Of a stretch of 41,624 nt of DNA, positions 12,459-20,971 are shown one piece after another; the first letter of the stretch is position 1, and each line of letters starts with the position of its first letter. Under the pieces are notes generated by a model that worked only from the letters and a program-made list of their open reading frames with translations, had not been told where the DNA came from and made no database searches. The position numbers were made by a program, and so were the translations under genes. This stretch comes from an uncultured Francisellaceae bacterium (GTDB lineage: Bacteria; Pseudomonadota; Gammaproteobacteria; UBA6186; Azoamicaceae): positions 1 to 41,624 of the forward strand of contig CAIKKE010000039.1 in the NCBI GenBank assembly GCA_903827925.1. Reading direction: 5' to 3'.

Positions 12459-12817
12459 TGGAGACGGCGGGAGTTGAACCCGCGTCCGTCAGCACTATAG
12501 TTTGATGCATCTACATGTGTAGCCTATAATTTTAATTTAACCATAAAAATTCCTTAATAGGCAAAGGAATTTTACAGCTGTCCCATTATAATTTAGCATA
12601 CCAAACATGGGCATTTAGTACACGGTCTTGTGATTGCGACCCCTAATTAAAGGTGCACAAGCACACCCTTAGTAGAGGGCATTAGGAGATTAAGCTACTA
12701 ATGCGTATTGTTTTTGTTCGGCAGTTATATTGCCTACCACGTAGTTTTACGAGCTACGTAGCCTACTCGACACGCACATCAAATTTTGTAACTTACGTCG
12801 AAGCCATGTACGCCCCC
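12459..12817 (-). ncRNA. ssrA: tmRNA (one-piece)
   Basis: Read on the minus strand, the 5' end is GGGGGCGTACATGGCTTCGA and the 3' end is CGCGGGTTCAACTCCCGCCGTCTCC plus a discriminator A, giving the T-loop and a seven-pair acceptor stem with G-U pairs. The tag reading frame is at 12722-12690 and encodes AEQKQYALVA followed by TAA. The length of about 359 nt is typical of one-piece tmRNA, so it is not the permuted two-piece form of alphaproteobacteria. The base after the discriminator is not C, so CCA is not encoded and must be added by a nucleotidyltransferase. Confidence 0.96.
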
Positions 12818-12861
12818 TTGAAAGTAATAAACCTTAGTATAATGTTATTATACTTTACAAT

Positions 12862-14019
12862 TTATTGCAATAAACTTATTAAGTCATGTCTATTATTATT
12901 TTTAATATAACTATCTTTGCTGGCGCTGGAACTAGTGTCGGAGGTAGAGTTTATACTACTGCTATCTTCTTTGTCGTCAATATTTAGGTGTTCGTTAGTT
13001 GAGGTATCTTCGTGTATGTAATAATCTTGAGAATGATTTAAATTGGTAAAATTAACAAGCATATTATTGTTATAAAAAGAACTATTTTCTACATTAGTAT
13101 TGCTATTGTTAAACTTAGATCTAAATTTATGTATAAACAATAATAAATTACTTATGCAACCGCATTCTAAATTTTCTTCTTCAGTTTCAGTTTGCTCTAT
13201 ATCTTTATATGAGTTCTCTATGGTTAATTTTTTATGCTCATTATCATCCATTTTTATTTCCTTTTCAATGTGATCATTAGCCATAGTATGGCTGTTATAT
13301 TGATATATCAATATATTATTTTTATTATTTAATATGTATCTAAGAGATATAATGTTATAATGTAATGTTTTAAATTTCAGTATTTCAGGCATGGTATTTA
13401 AAAATGTACCATAAATGATGTTAGGGTTGTTTGAAATTTTTTCAATTATTTTTTTATAAAATAAACATTCTTTTATATTGATAATATATATATTATTATG
13501 CAATTTTTTTTTTAAATTATCAGATATAGATTTGTTAATAATAAAATTAAGTAATAAAGGATTTGATTTAAAATTATCTAAAATTATATTTTTAAGTATT
13601 TCTTTAAAATGAGCAGCAAAGTAAGGATATTTGGTAAATTGATTATTACTATAATTTATATCAAAATTTTTATGGTCGTCATCAGGATTATCATTAATAT
13701 AATAATGATTTAATGCTGCCATTAAATAAACTAACTTTATTAATTTGTTTGTATTAAAAAAATCTTTCCATAATTCATGATTATATGTATATTGACTTAA
13801 ATTTTTGTGAGAAGTCATTATAATCCAATTTGTATAGTAAGGTTGATTTTGTATTGCTATAGATCTTAATAAAACTAGCGCTTCACTTAATGCATCATGC
13901 AATAATTCACTTTCTATATAAATTATATCATTATTTGGTTTATTTTGTAATTGATTAATAATATTATTATACATTAATTTATGTAATTCTTTTATTTTAT
14001 GTAATTCTTTAAACAACAT
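12862..14019 (-). CDS. Hypothetical protein, Asn/Ile/Lys-rich with acidic-polar tail
   Basis: I do not recognise this 385-aa protein. The N-terminal two thirds look mostly helical (LHKIKELHKLMYNN; LLHDALSEALVLLRSIA). Residues about 270-285 form a Glu/Thr-rich block (IEQTETEEENLE), then ECGCISNLLLFIHKF, and the last 50 residues are Ser/Thr/Asp-rich. No signal peptide is visible. AAGGA 8 bases before the ATG supports the start. It lies between tmRNA and the pdh operon. Acidic and polar C-termini occur in type IVB (Dot/Icm) effectors, so an effector is one possibility, but no secretion genes are in this window. Confidence 0.65.
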   Translation of the reverse strand: MLFKELHKIKELHKLMYNNIINQLQNKPNNDIIYIESELLHDALSEALVLLRSIAIQNQPYYTNWIIMTSHKNLSQYTYNHELWKDFFNTNKLIKLVYLMAALNHYYINDNPDDDHKNFDINYSNNQFTKYPYFAAHFKEILKNIILDNFKSNPLLLNFIINKSISDNLKKKLHNNIYIINIKECLFYKKIIEKISNNPNIIYGTFLNTMPEILKFKTLHYNIISLRYILNNKNNILIYQYNSHTMANDHIEKEIKMDDNEHKKLTIENSYKDIEQTETEEENLECGCISNLLLFIHKFRSKFNNSNTNVENSSFYNNNMLVNFTNLNHSQDYYIHEDTSTNEHLNIDDKEDSSSINSTSDTSSSASKDSYIKNNNRHDLISLLQ

Positions 14020-14117
14020 GATATTATCCTTACTACTTTATAAAAATATATTTTTAAATAAAATATATTTTTTTTTAACATATTACAAATTTTATATTTT
14101 TTATGAAATATTTAAAA

Positions 14118-15215
14118 TTAGCTATTTAAAAATTCTAAAATTGCTTGTAGGAAGCGAGCTGCTTGTCCACCGGTTACTATTCGATGATCAAAAGTTAAGG
14201 ACAAAGGTAATGCATAAGCAATATTACTAGTTACCTGTTTCACGATTATAGTTTCACGTAATTTACCAACAGCTAGGATCCCTACAGTTGGAGGTATTAT
14301 AATTGGAGTAGCATAGCGGCCAGCAAATTTACCAAAATTAGATAAAATAAATGTTGCTGATTGCAATTCTATAGGTGAAATGGTTCTATTTTTAATTTTG
14401 CTAATTAATAAATCTAAGGTTGTTCTTATTTGAGCAGGATCTAGATTTGCAATATTTTTAATTACTGGGACAAATAAGCCATCTGGACTATCTACTGCGA
14501 TCCCTAGATTAATTTCTTTAATAATTTTTTGTTTAAAATTATCATGTTCTTTCATTATCCAAGAGTTTAGGATTGGTTCTTTAGAAATAGCAAAGGCAAT
14601 TGCTTGAATGATTTTAACATTTAGATTTAATTTAATATCAGGTTTTTCAATATTTAAAATTGCATCTTCAAATATTGTAGCAGGTACTACTTCTTGGTGA
14701 GATTTTTGCATAGCTATAGCCATAGCTTTTGTAGTGTTAGGCAAATTCACCCAATCATTATTATCATTATTATTAGTAGTATTTAACTTATCTTTGGATT
14801 CTTGAGAGTGTTCTTGCGTCAGAGCAGCATTTTCTACATCTTTTAAACTAATAGTATTAAATTTACCAGTTGGAATCACTTTACTTAAATCCACTTGTAA
14901 TTTTTTAGCTAAATTACGTACTGCAGGTACTGCTAAAATTTTAGAATTTTCTAACGGTAACTTGTATTCGTTAGCATCTGTTGCAAAAACCACAAGTAAT
15001 TCTCCAGTTGCAACTGTTTCTTTAACTTTAGCACATAATTTTTCAATAGTACCATTCACGGGAGATGGAATATCGATAATTGCTTTGGCAGTCTCTACTG
15101 ATACTAATAATTGATCAACTTTAACCTTATCTCCAACTTTAACATGCCAAGTAACAATTTCTGCATTTGGCAAACCTTCCCCTAAATCTGGTAAATTAAA
15201 ATTAAATTTGTTCAT
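14118..15215 (-). CDS. pdhC: Pyruvate dehydrogenase E2, dihydrolipoamide acetyltransferase
   Basis: E2 transfers acetyl groups from E1-bound substrate to CoA through a lipoyl arm. One N-terminal lipoyl domain (LPDLGEGLPNAEIVTWHV, lipoyl Lys in VETAKAIIDIPSP) is followed by an acidic/Asn-rich linker, with a peripheral subunit-binding domain (VPAVRNLAKKLQVDL) at about residues 95-130. The C-terminal catalytic domain contains FDHRIVTGGQAARFL. The active-site His is kept, while the usual HxxxDG Asp is Thr, which I believe is common in this E2 subgroup. At 365 aa it is a short single-lipoyl form. It is the last gene of a pdhA-pdhB-pdhC operon, with AAAAGGA before its ATG. Confidence 0.92.
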   Translation of the reverse strand: MNKFNFNLPDLGEGLPNAEIVTWHVKVGDKVKVDQLLVSVETAKAIIDIPSPVNGTIEKLCAKVKETVATGELLVVFATDANEYKLPLENSKILAVPAVRNLAKKLQVDLSKVIPTGKFNTISLKDVENAALTQEHSQESKDKLNTTNNNDNNDWVNLPNTTKAMAIAMQKSHQEVVPATIFEDAILNIEKPDIKLNLNVKIIQAIAFAISKEPILNSWIMKEHDNFKQKIIKEINLGIAVDSPDGLFVPVIKNIANLDPAQIRTTLDLLISKIKNRTISPIELQSATFILSNFGKFAGRYATPIIIPPTVGILAVGKLRETIIVKQVTSNIAYALPLSLTFDHRIVTGGQAARFLQAILEFLNS

Positions 15216-15262
15216 AGTTATCCTTTTATTAATCTTAAATTATTATGTATTAATTGTTATTT

Positions 15263-16234
15263 TTAATAATTTAACACTTCCTCAACTGCAGCTAAAATTT
15301 TAGCAACTGTTGGTAAATATGAACTTTCTATTTTATATGGAGGAACAATTGTGTCAAATCCTGTAACTCTCTTAATAGGAGCTAATAAACTAGTTAAAAT
15401 AAATTCAGCTAATTGTGCAGCAATTTCAGCTCCAACTCCACAATATCTAGCTGCTTCATGAATAATGATTACTCTACCAGTTTTTTGCACAGATTGTAAA
15501 ATTAGCTCTAAATCTAATGGTTTAATCGTAGCAACATCAATAACTTCAGCAGTTACTTGGTGCTCTAATAAAATTTTGGCAGCAGATAGGGTTTCTTGAA
15601 TCATTGCTCCCCAACTTATTAAAGTAACATCTTTGCCTGATTGTAAGATAAAAGCTTTATCTAAAGGTAATGCTTTGCCATTTAAATCTACTTCTTCTTT
15701 AAATGATCTATATAAACGAGTAGGCTCTAAGAATATTACCGGATCTGGCTCGTTAATTGCAGCTATTAATAAGCCATAAGCTTTAAGAGGAGAAGAGGGG
15801 ATCACAATTCTTAATCCTGGAATATGTGCAAAAATTGCCTCAGTACTTTCTGAGTGATGCTCTGGAGCATGGATCCCCGCTCCATAAGGAGCTCTTATAA
15901 CCATTGGGCAAGATAATCTTCCTTGAGTGCGATTACGCATTCTGCTAGCATGATTAATTAATTGATCTAAAGCTGCATATAAAAATCCCATAAATTGAAT
16001 TTCAATTACCGGTTTTAGTCCACAAGCAGCCATTCCTACCGCAATTCCTGCCAACATATTTTCGGCTAAAGGAGTATCTAATACTCTATTAGGAAATTTT
16101 TCTTGTAAACCAACAGTTGCCCTAAATACGCCACCATTTTTCCCAATATCTTCTCCGAGTAACAATACTTGAGGATCGCTATATAGTGCGTGTTCTAATG
16201 CCGCATTAATTGCATCAATTAAATTAATATTCAT
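15263..16234 (-). CDS. pdhB: Pyruvate dehydrogenase E1 component subunit beta
   Basis: The E1 beta subunit forms an alpha2beta2 heterotetramer that decarboxylates pyruvate with thiamine diphosphate. Motifs include LLGEDIGKNGGVFRAT, DTPLAENMLAGIAVGMA, FMGFLYAALDQLINHA and GAGIHAPEHHSESTEA, all typical of the family. The C-terminal transketolase-C domain begins near DVTLISWGAMIQETL. The 323-aa length is standard. It lies 21 bases downstream of pdhA. The branched-chain 2-oxoacid E1 beta is similar, so the substrate is inferred. Confidence 0.93.
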   Translation of the reverse strand: MNINLIDAINAALEHALYSDPQVLLLGEDIGKNGGVFRATVGLQEKFPNRVLDTPLAENMLAGIAVGMAACGLKPVIEIQFMGFLYAALDQLINHASRMRNRTQGRLSCPMVIRAPYGAGIHAPEHHSESTEAIFAHIPGLRIVIPSSPLKAYGLLIAAINEPDPVIFLEPTRLYRSFKEEVDLNGKALPLDKAFILQSGKDVTLISWGAMIQETLSAAKILLEHQVTAEVIDVATIKPLDLELILQSVQKTGRVIIIHEAARYCGVGAEIAAQLAEFILTSLLAPIKRVTGFDTIVPPYKIESSYLPTVAKILAAVEEVLNY

Positions 16235-16255
16235 AAATTAAATCACAATTAATAA

Positions 16256-17320
16256 TCATAAAAGATCTTTTTGAATTTTTAAAGCTGTTGGTAATTTTGC
16301 GTATAAATAATCAAACATTGTACTTGCATGATCAATTTCCGGTAAATTTAAATAATTATCTACTGCTTGTTGAATTTCTAAATTACATTCTGCTTCTATA
16401 TCCAAAGCATCTTTTGCGGAAAATTGAAAATTATTGATTAGAAAATTCTTAAATCTAATTAAAGGATCAGTGTTTAAATATTGTTGTTTTTCTGAAGTTT
16501 CTCGATAACGAGAAGCATCATCAGAGGTTGTGTGATCGCTCATACGATAAGTTAAAGCCTCAATTACTTTAGGTTCTTGATTAATTCTGGCATTTTGAAT
16601 TGCTATATCTAATCTACTTCTTAAAGCTAAAATATCGTTACCATCTACTTGTTCACCTTCGATGCCGGCCGCAATTGCTTTTTGAGCTAAAGTAGTAGCT
16701 CCTGTTTGTCGATCCCTTGGAGTTGATATCGCAAATCGATTATTAATAATGATAAATACTAAAGGTAATTGCCAGGTTTTAGCTAAATTTAAGGCTTCAT
16801 AAAAATCCCCCCTAGAAGTTCCTCCATCACCTATAGTAGTTACTACAACGTTGTTTAATCCTTGATGTTTAAGTGCAAATGCAGCACCTGCTGCATGCAA
16901 AGTTTGACTTGCAATTGGCACACAAATAGGAAAATCTTTGAGAGAACATTTAAAATTACTTCCACTAGGATCCCCGCCCCAGTAAGCTAAAATTTCTTCC
17001 ATCAAGACTCCTCTATATAGCATGGTACCTAAATCGCGATAGTAGGGGCAAAAAATATCTTGCTGCTGCATGCTACTACCAATAGCTACACCGATTGCTT
17101 CATGCCACAAGCTAGATGGATAAGTGCCTATTTTCCCAGTTTTTTGTAAATTTATTACTTTAGCATCGAATAATCTAGTTTTTTTCATGAACTTATACAT
17201 AATTAATAATTCTTGATAATTATTAATTAAACTTGCTTTATCTAGATTTGGATCTATCAGATTTCCATCTTCTGACAATATTTGATAAAAATTTATTTCA
17301 AAATTAGCAACTTTTAGCAT
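16256..17320 (-). CDS. pdhA: Pyruvate dehydrogenase E1 component subunit alpha
   Basis: The alpha subunit binds thiamine diphosphate: TTIGDGGTSRGDFYEALNLAKTWQLPLVFIINN shows the GDG...N motif, in two conserved pieces. ALTYRMSDHTTSDDASRYR carries the conserved C-terminal loop (phosphorylation-loop equivalent). The 354-aa length fits the proteobacterial pyruvate or branched-chain E1 alpha. GGGAG lies just before the ATG, and the gene opens the pdhA-pdhB-pdhC operon. No lpd (E3) gene follows, so E3 must be encoded elsewhere. Substrate specificity between pyruvate and branched-chain 2-oxoacids is inferred. Confidence 0.92.
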   Translation of the reverse strand: MLKVANFEINFYQILSEDGNLIDPNLDKASLINNYQELLIMYKFMKKTRLFDAKVINLQKTGKIGTYPSSLWHEAIGVAIGSSMQQQDIFCPYYRDLGTMLYRGVLMEEILAYWGGDPSGSNFKCSLKDFPICVPIASQTLHAAGAAFALKHQGLNNVVVTTIGDGGTSRGDFYEALNLAKTWQLPLVFIIINNRFAISTPRDRQTGATTLAQKAIAAGIEGEQVDGNDILALRSRLDIAIQNARINQEPKVIEALTYRMSDHTTSDDASRYRETSEKQQYLNTDPLIRFKNFLINNFQFSAKDALDIEAECNLEIQQAVDNYLNLPEIDHASTMFDYLYAKLPTALKIQKDLL

Positions 17321-17549
17321 ATGCTCCCTAGGATAATTGATTTAAAATAGATAATCAACAAGATTTAAGTAAGCTATTTGATTTAAAAATTTTTATTGCA
17401 TATAAAGCTATAAAAATAGTATCTGATTTAATCTAGTTTTAATCTTTCCCTAAATTAATTATTAAATATAAGATGGTTTTAGAGAGTATTATTCGTTATT
17501 ATTAGGAGTATAATCAATTAAAAAAAATCACAGTTGGTTGGGGGTATAA

Positions 17550-18485
17550 ATGTTAAGTAAGTTTCTTGATCCAAAAAACGATGTAGCATTCAAAAAAATC
17601 TTTGGTACCGAGAAAAACCAGGATATCTTAATTCATTTTTTGAATGATATGTTAGTGTTTAAAGCCGGTAAGCCAATCACCAAGGTAAGCTTTTTAAAGA
17701 CTGTACAAGATCCAGAAATTGCCGCCAAAAAAACCAGTATTGTAGATATTATGTGTGCTGACGAAGTTGGTAACCAATATATTGTGGAAATGCAAGTAGC
17801 TGAAGGCGATGGATTTATTAAACGAGCCCAATATTATGCAGCCAAGGCTTATAGCTCGCAATTGAATGTAGCAGGGAAGTATCATACTCTGAAAGAAATA
17901 ATTTTTTTAGCTATTACTAATTTTGTAATGTTTCCAGACAAGCAAGAGTTTAAGTCGAATCATATAATTTTAGATAAATTAACTAATGAGCATGATTTAA
18001 AAGATTTTTCATTTACGTTTTTAGAGTTGGCTAAGTTTAACAAAACTAAGGAAGAATTAACCAGCATAATAGATCGCTGGAGTTATTTTTTTAAACATGC
18101 ACAAGAGACTAGAGAGAAAGATGTACAAGAAATTGTTGGTAAGGATCCGATTATTGAAAGAGCTTATGAAGAGTTAAATCAATTTAGCTGGTCTGAAGAA
18201 GAGTTACGATCTTATGAAGCGGAAATTAAGAGAGAAAGGGATAATCAAGCAGTGCAATCTAAACAAATATCTATACTACTAGCCAAACAATATAATGAAG
18301 GTAAAGCTAAAGGTTTAGCTGAAGGTTTAGCTGAAGGTTTAGCTGAAGGTTTAGCTGAAGGTGAAGCTAGAGGTGAAGAAAAAAATGCAAAAAATATTGC
18401 TGAAAAAATGCTAAAAGAAGGTATAGATCTAAATTTAATTGCAAAATTCACCAATTTATCTATAGAAGAAATAAAAAAATTATAA
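17550..18485 (+). CDS. Rpn family PD-(D/E)XK nuclease (putative transposase)
   Basis: This 311-aa protein begins FLDPKNDVAFKKIFG, the hallmark of the Rpn/PDDEXK_2 family of recombination-promoting nucleases. The likely catalytic residues are D66 (SIVDIMC) and E80/Q82 (YIVEMQV). A helical C-terminal part includes four perfect GLAE repeats encoded by a 12-bp tandem repeat at 18312-18359, a variable tail common in this family. RBS GGGGG lies 6 bases before the ATG. It stands between the divergent pdh operon and the pil run, and is probably a mobile or selfish gene, though no terminal inverted repeats are seen. Confidence 0.9.
   Translation: MLSKFLDPKNDVAFKKIFGTEKNQDILIHFLNDMLVFKAGKPITKVSFLKTVQDPEIAAKKTSIVDIMCADEVGNQYIVEMQVAEGDGFIKRAQYYAAKAYSSQLNVAGKYHTLKEIIFLAITNFVMFPDKQEFKSNHIILDKLTNEHDLKDFSFTFLELAKFNKTKEELTSIIDRWSYFFKHAQETREKDVQEIVGKDPIIERAYEELNQFSWSEEELRSYEAEIKRERDNQAVQSKQISILLAKQYNEGKAKGLAEGLAEGLAEGLAEGEARGEEKNAKNIAEKMLKEGIDLNLIAKFTNLSIEEIKKL
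18312..18359 (+). repeat. Four perfect 12-bp tandem repeats in the Rpn gene
   Basis: The unit GGTTTAGCTGAA is repeated four times without change and encodes GLAE. Flanking degenerate units (GGTAAAGCTAAA, GGTGAAGCTAGA) suggest slippage expansion. The period is a multiple of three, so copy-number change keeps the frame. Confidence 0.95.
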
Positions 18486-18692
18486 AAAACAACATATGAC
18501 CAAAGCCAAACTACATTTCTGTATGATTCAGTTGTATGGGCTCATATAGACCTTGTTACAAATATTATTAATATTTATTTAATGTCAAGCAAATTTTTTA
18601 AGAATTAAACTATAATAATATTAAAATAATTTCTTAATGAAATCGAGATTATATTATTAAATTTATATATTATATCATTTGGGGGCAAAATT

Positions 18693-19241
18693 ATGCTGAA
18701 GTTAAAATTTAAACATAAGAATAATGCATCAATAGCAGGATTTTCTTTAATAGAATTAATGGTTGTTGTCGCAATTATTGGAATTTTATCATCAATTGCA
18801 ATCCCTGCTTATGATAATTACATTATTAAATCTAAGGTGTCTCATTTGGTGCAAATGGGAAGTGTAGTTAGAAAAGCTGTTGCAGAAAGCAGATTAACTG
18901 AAGGTAGATTTTTTAATTTAACTGAAATATTTACTACTCCTAGTGATCCTTATGTTAGTGGTAATGTTGTTGGACCTACTAGTTGTAGTGCATCTACTGG
19001 AGGAACTTATTCTTTTAATATAGTAGGTACTGGAATTTATTCTGGTACTGGTCCGGTAGTTGAATGGACAGGTACATGGGCACCAAGTGGAACCGGTAGT
19101 GGAGGAGCATTAAATTGGACATGTAAATATTATGCGGGTTCTGGGAATGCTGGAATTAATTTACCTAGAGGAGCTCTCCCTCCAGAATGCGGTGCTAGTA
19201 TAACAACAGGAACTGCAGGAACTCCTGTTTGTACTGCTTAA
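18693..19241 (+). CDS. pilA: Type IV major prepilin (PilA-like)
   Basis: The leader ends in IAG, then [27 protein letters not shown] gives the classic prepilin cleavage site, the +5 Glu and the N-terminal helix. The mature part is about 160 aa with a Gly/Thr/Ser-rich globular domain and Cys pairs near the end (WTCKYY, PPECGA, PVCTA), suggesting the C-terminal disulfide loop. RBS GGGGG is 7-11 bases before the ATG. It is the first gene of a pilA-pilB-pilC-pilD run and ends 10 bases before pilB. It could be a pseudopilin of another type II-like system, but the gene order favours type IV pili. Confidence 0.92.
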   Translation: MLKLKFKHKNNASIAGFSLIELMVVVAIIGILSSIAIPAYDNYIIKSKVSHLVQMGSVVRKAVAESRLTEGRFFNLTEIFTTPSDPYVSGNVVGPTSCSASTGGTYSFNIVGTGIYSGTGPVVEWTGTWAPSGTGSGGALNWTCKYYAGSGNAGINLPRGALPPECGASITTGTAGTPVCTA

Positions 19242-19251
19242 GTAAAATATT

Positions 19252-20943
19252 ATGGACATATCTGGATTCGGGCAACGCATTATAGCTAGTGGATTATTGT
19301 CAGCAGACAATATGAAGCTTGCTATGGCAGAATCTCTAAAAGAGAATAAATCTTTAATTACTTATTTAGTAGAAAAAGATAAATTAGATACTAGCGCTTT
19401 AGCAAAAGCTGCTTCTGAAGAATTTGGGATCCCTTATTTGGATTTAGAAGCTTATGAAATCTCTAGTTCACCTACTACCTTAAATGTTAAGCCAGCTGCA
19501 ATGGAGCAAAACAAAATGTTCCCTGTCTTTTTAAGAGGGGAACATTTATTTATAGCTATTTATGATCCGACTAATTTAAAAATTTTAGACGATCTTAAAT
19601 TTCAAACTAATTTAATAATTGAACCGATTATTACTGAATATTATAAATTACTTGATTGTATTAAAACAGTTGTTTCTAAAACCGAGATTAATTCTTTGTC
19701 GAATTTAGATGAAGAAGGAGTAGCTCAATCTCAAGTTACTCCAGTTGTAGATTCTAGCAAAGAAGATAATACTCTTAATGATAATGATGCACCGATTGTA
19801 AAATTTATTAATAAATTAATAATTGAAGCAATTAATAGTGGAGCATCCGATATTCATCTAGAGCCATACGAACATATGTACCGAGTGAGGTTTAGGCAAG
19901 ATGGAGTTTTAAGAGAATATGGTCAACCACCAATTAATTTAGCTCAGAGGTTATCCTCTAGAATTAAAATCATGTCCAAATTAGATATTTCTGAAAAACG
20001 GATCCCGCAAGATGGTAGGTTCAAAATGCGCATTAATGCTGATAAATCTATAGATTTTCGAGTAAGCTGTTGTCCTACTCTTTTTGGGGAAAAAATAGTA
20101 ATGCGGATCTTAGATCCTACTTCTGCAACTATCGGTATTGATGCTTTGGGGTATGAAGATTTTCAAAGAGAGGCATTTTTAAAAGCGATTAATTTATCTC
20201 AAGGTTTAGTGTTAGTGACAGGTCCTACTGGTAGCGGTAAAACAGTTTCTTTATATACTGCTTTAAATATTTTAAATACCGAGGATATTAATGTATCTAC
20301 TGCTGAGGATCCGGTTGAAATTAATTTGCCTGGAATTAATCAAGTAAATGTCAACGTGAAAGCTGGGCTTACTTTTGCTAGTGCATTAAGATCTTTTTTG
20401 CGGCAGGATCCAGATGTAATTATGGTGGGTGAAATTCGAGATTTAGAAACTGCAGAAATTGCAATTAAAGCTGCGCAAACAGGGCATATGGTATTATCAA
20501 CATTACACACTAATGGTGCGCCAGAAACTTTAAATAGACTAATTAATATGGGGGTGCCTGCTTTTAATGTGGCAACTTCCGTAAATTTAATTATAGCGCA
20601 AAGGTTAGCAAGAAAATTATGTATTTTTTGTAAAGAAGCCGTTACTTTACCGCAAAAAACCTTAATAGAATTTGGTTTTACGGAAGATGAAATCAATCAA
20701 GGTTTGCATTTGTTTAAAGCAGTTGGCTGTAAAAAGTGTAAAGATGGTTATAAAGGAAGAATTGGTATTTATGAAGTTATGCCTATATCTAAAGCGATAG
20801 GTGAAATCATTATGAATGGAGGAACTTCTTTAGATGTTGCAAATCAAGCTATAAAAGAAGAAGTTTGGTTTTTACATAAATCTGGATTAAATAAAGTAAA
20901 AAAAGGTTTAATTTCATTAGAAGAATTATCTAGAGTTATATAA
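19252..20943 (+). CDS. pilB: Type IV pilus extension ATPase PilB
   Basis: PilB is the hexameric cytoplasmic motor that drives pilin polymerisation. An N-terminal MshEN/GspE-N-like domain (ISGFGQRIIASGLLS) leads to the secretion ATPase core. Visible motifs are SDIHLEPYE, the Walker A GPTGSGKT at residues 324-331, the Asp-box-like AEDPVEI, Walker B with RQDPDVIMVGEIRD, and the His box LSTLHTNGA. The C-terminal zinc motif CIFC...CKKC, followed by GRIGIYEVM, is intact. The 563-aa length is normal for PilB. It lies between pilA and pilC with short gaps. Confidence 0.96.
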   Translation: MDISGFGQRIIASGLLSADNMKLAMAESLKENKSLITYLVEKDKLDTSALAKAASEEFGIPYLDLEAYEISSSPTTLNVKPAAMEQNKMFPVFLRGEHLFIAIYDPTNLKILDDLKFQTNLIIEPIITEYYKLLDCIKTVVSKTEINSLSNLDEEGVAQSQVTPVVDSSKEDNTLNDNDAPIVKFINKLIIEAINSGASDIHLEPYEHMYRVRFRQDGVLREYGQPPINLAQRLSSRIKIMSKLDISEKRIPQDGRFKMRINADKSIDFRVSCCPTLFGEKIVMRILDPTSATIGIDALGYEDFQREAFLKAINLSQGLVLVTGPTGSGKTVSLYTALNILNTEDINVSTAEDPVEINLPGINQVNVNVKAGLTFASALRSFLRQDPDVIMVGEIRDLETAEIAIKAAQTGHMVLSTLHTNGAPETLNRLINMGVPAFNVATSVNLIIAQRLARKLCIFCKEAVTLPQKTLIEFGFTEDEINQGLHLFKAVGCKKCKDGYKGRIGIYEVMPISKAIGEIIMNGGTSLDVANQAIKEEVWFLHKSGLNKVKKGLISLEELSRVI

Positions 20944-20971
20944 AGTTATTATAATTATATAGAGATTAATT

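Noticed and set aside
12701-12910. Open frame of 69 codons on the + strand
   Set aside because: It runs antisense through the tmRNA and its promoter region, and has no recognisable protein features.
14118-14200. E2 active-site HxxxDG with Asp replaced by Thr
   Set aside because: I believe this HRxxTGG form is usual in the E2 subgroup that pairs with alpha/beta E1, so I do not treat it as a defect.
17550-18485. Insertion sequence boundaries around the Rpn gene
   Set aside because: I found no terminal inverted repeats or target duplication flanking it; the gene may move by other means.
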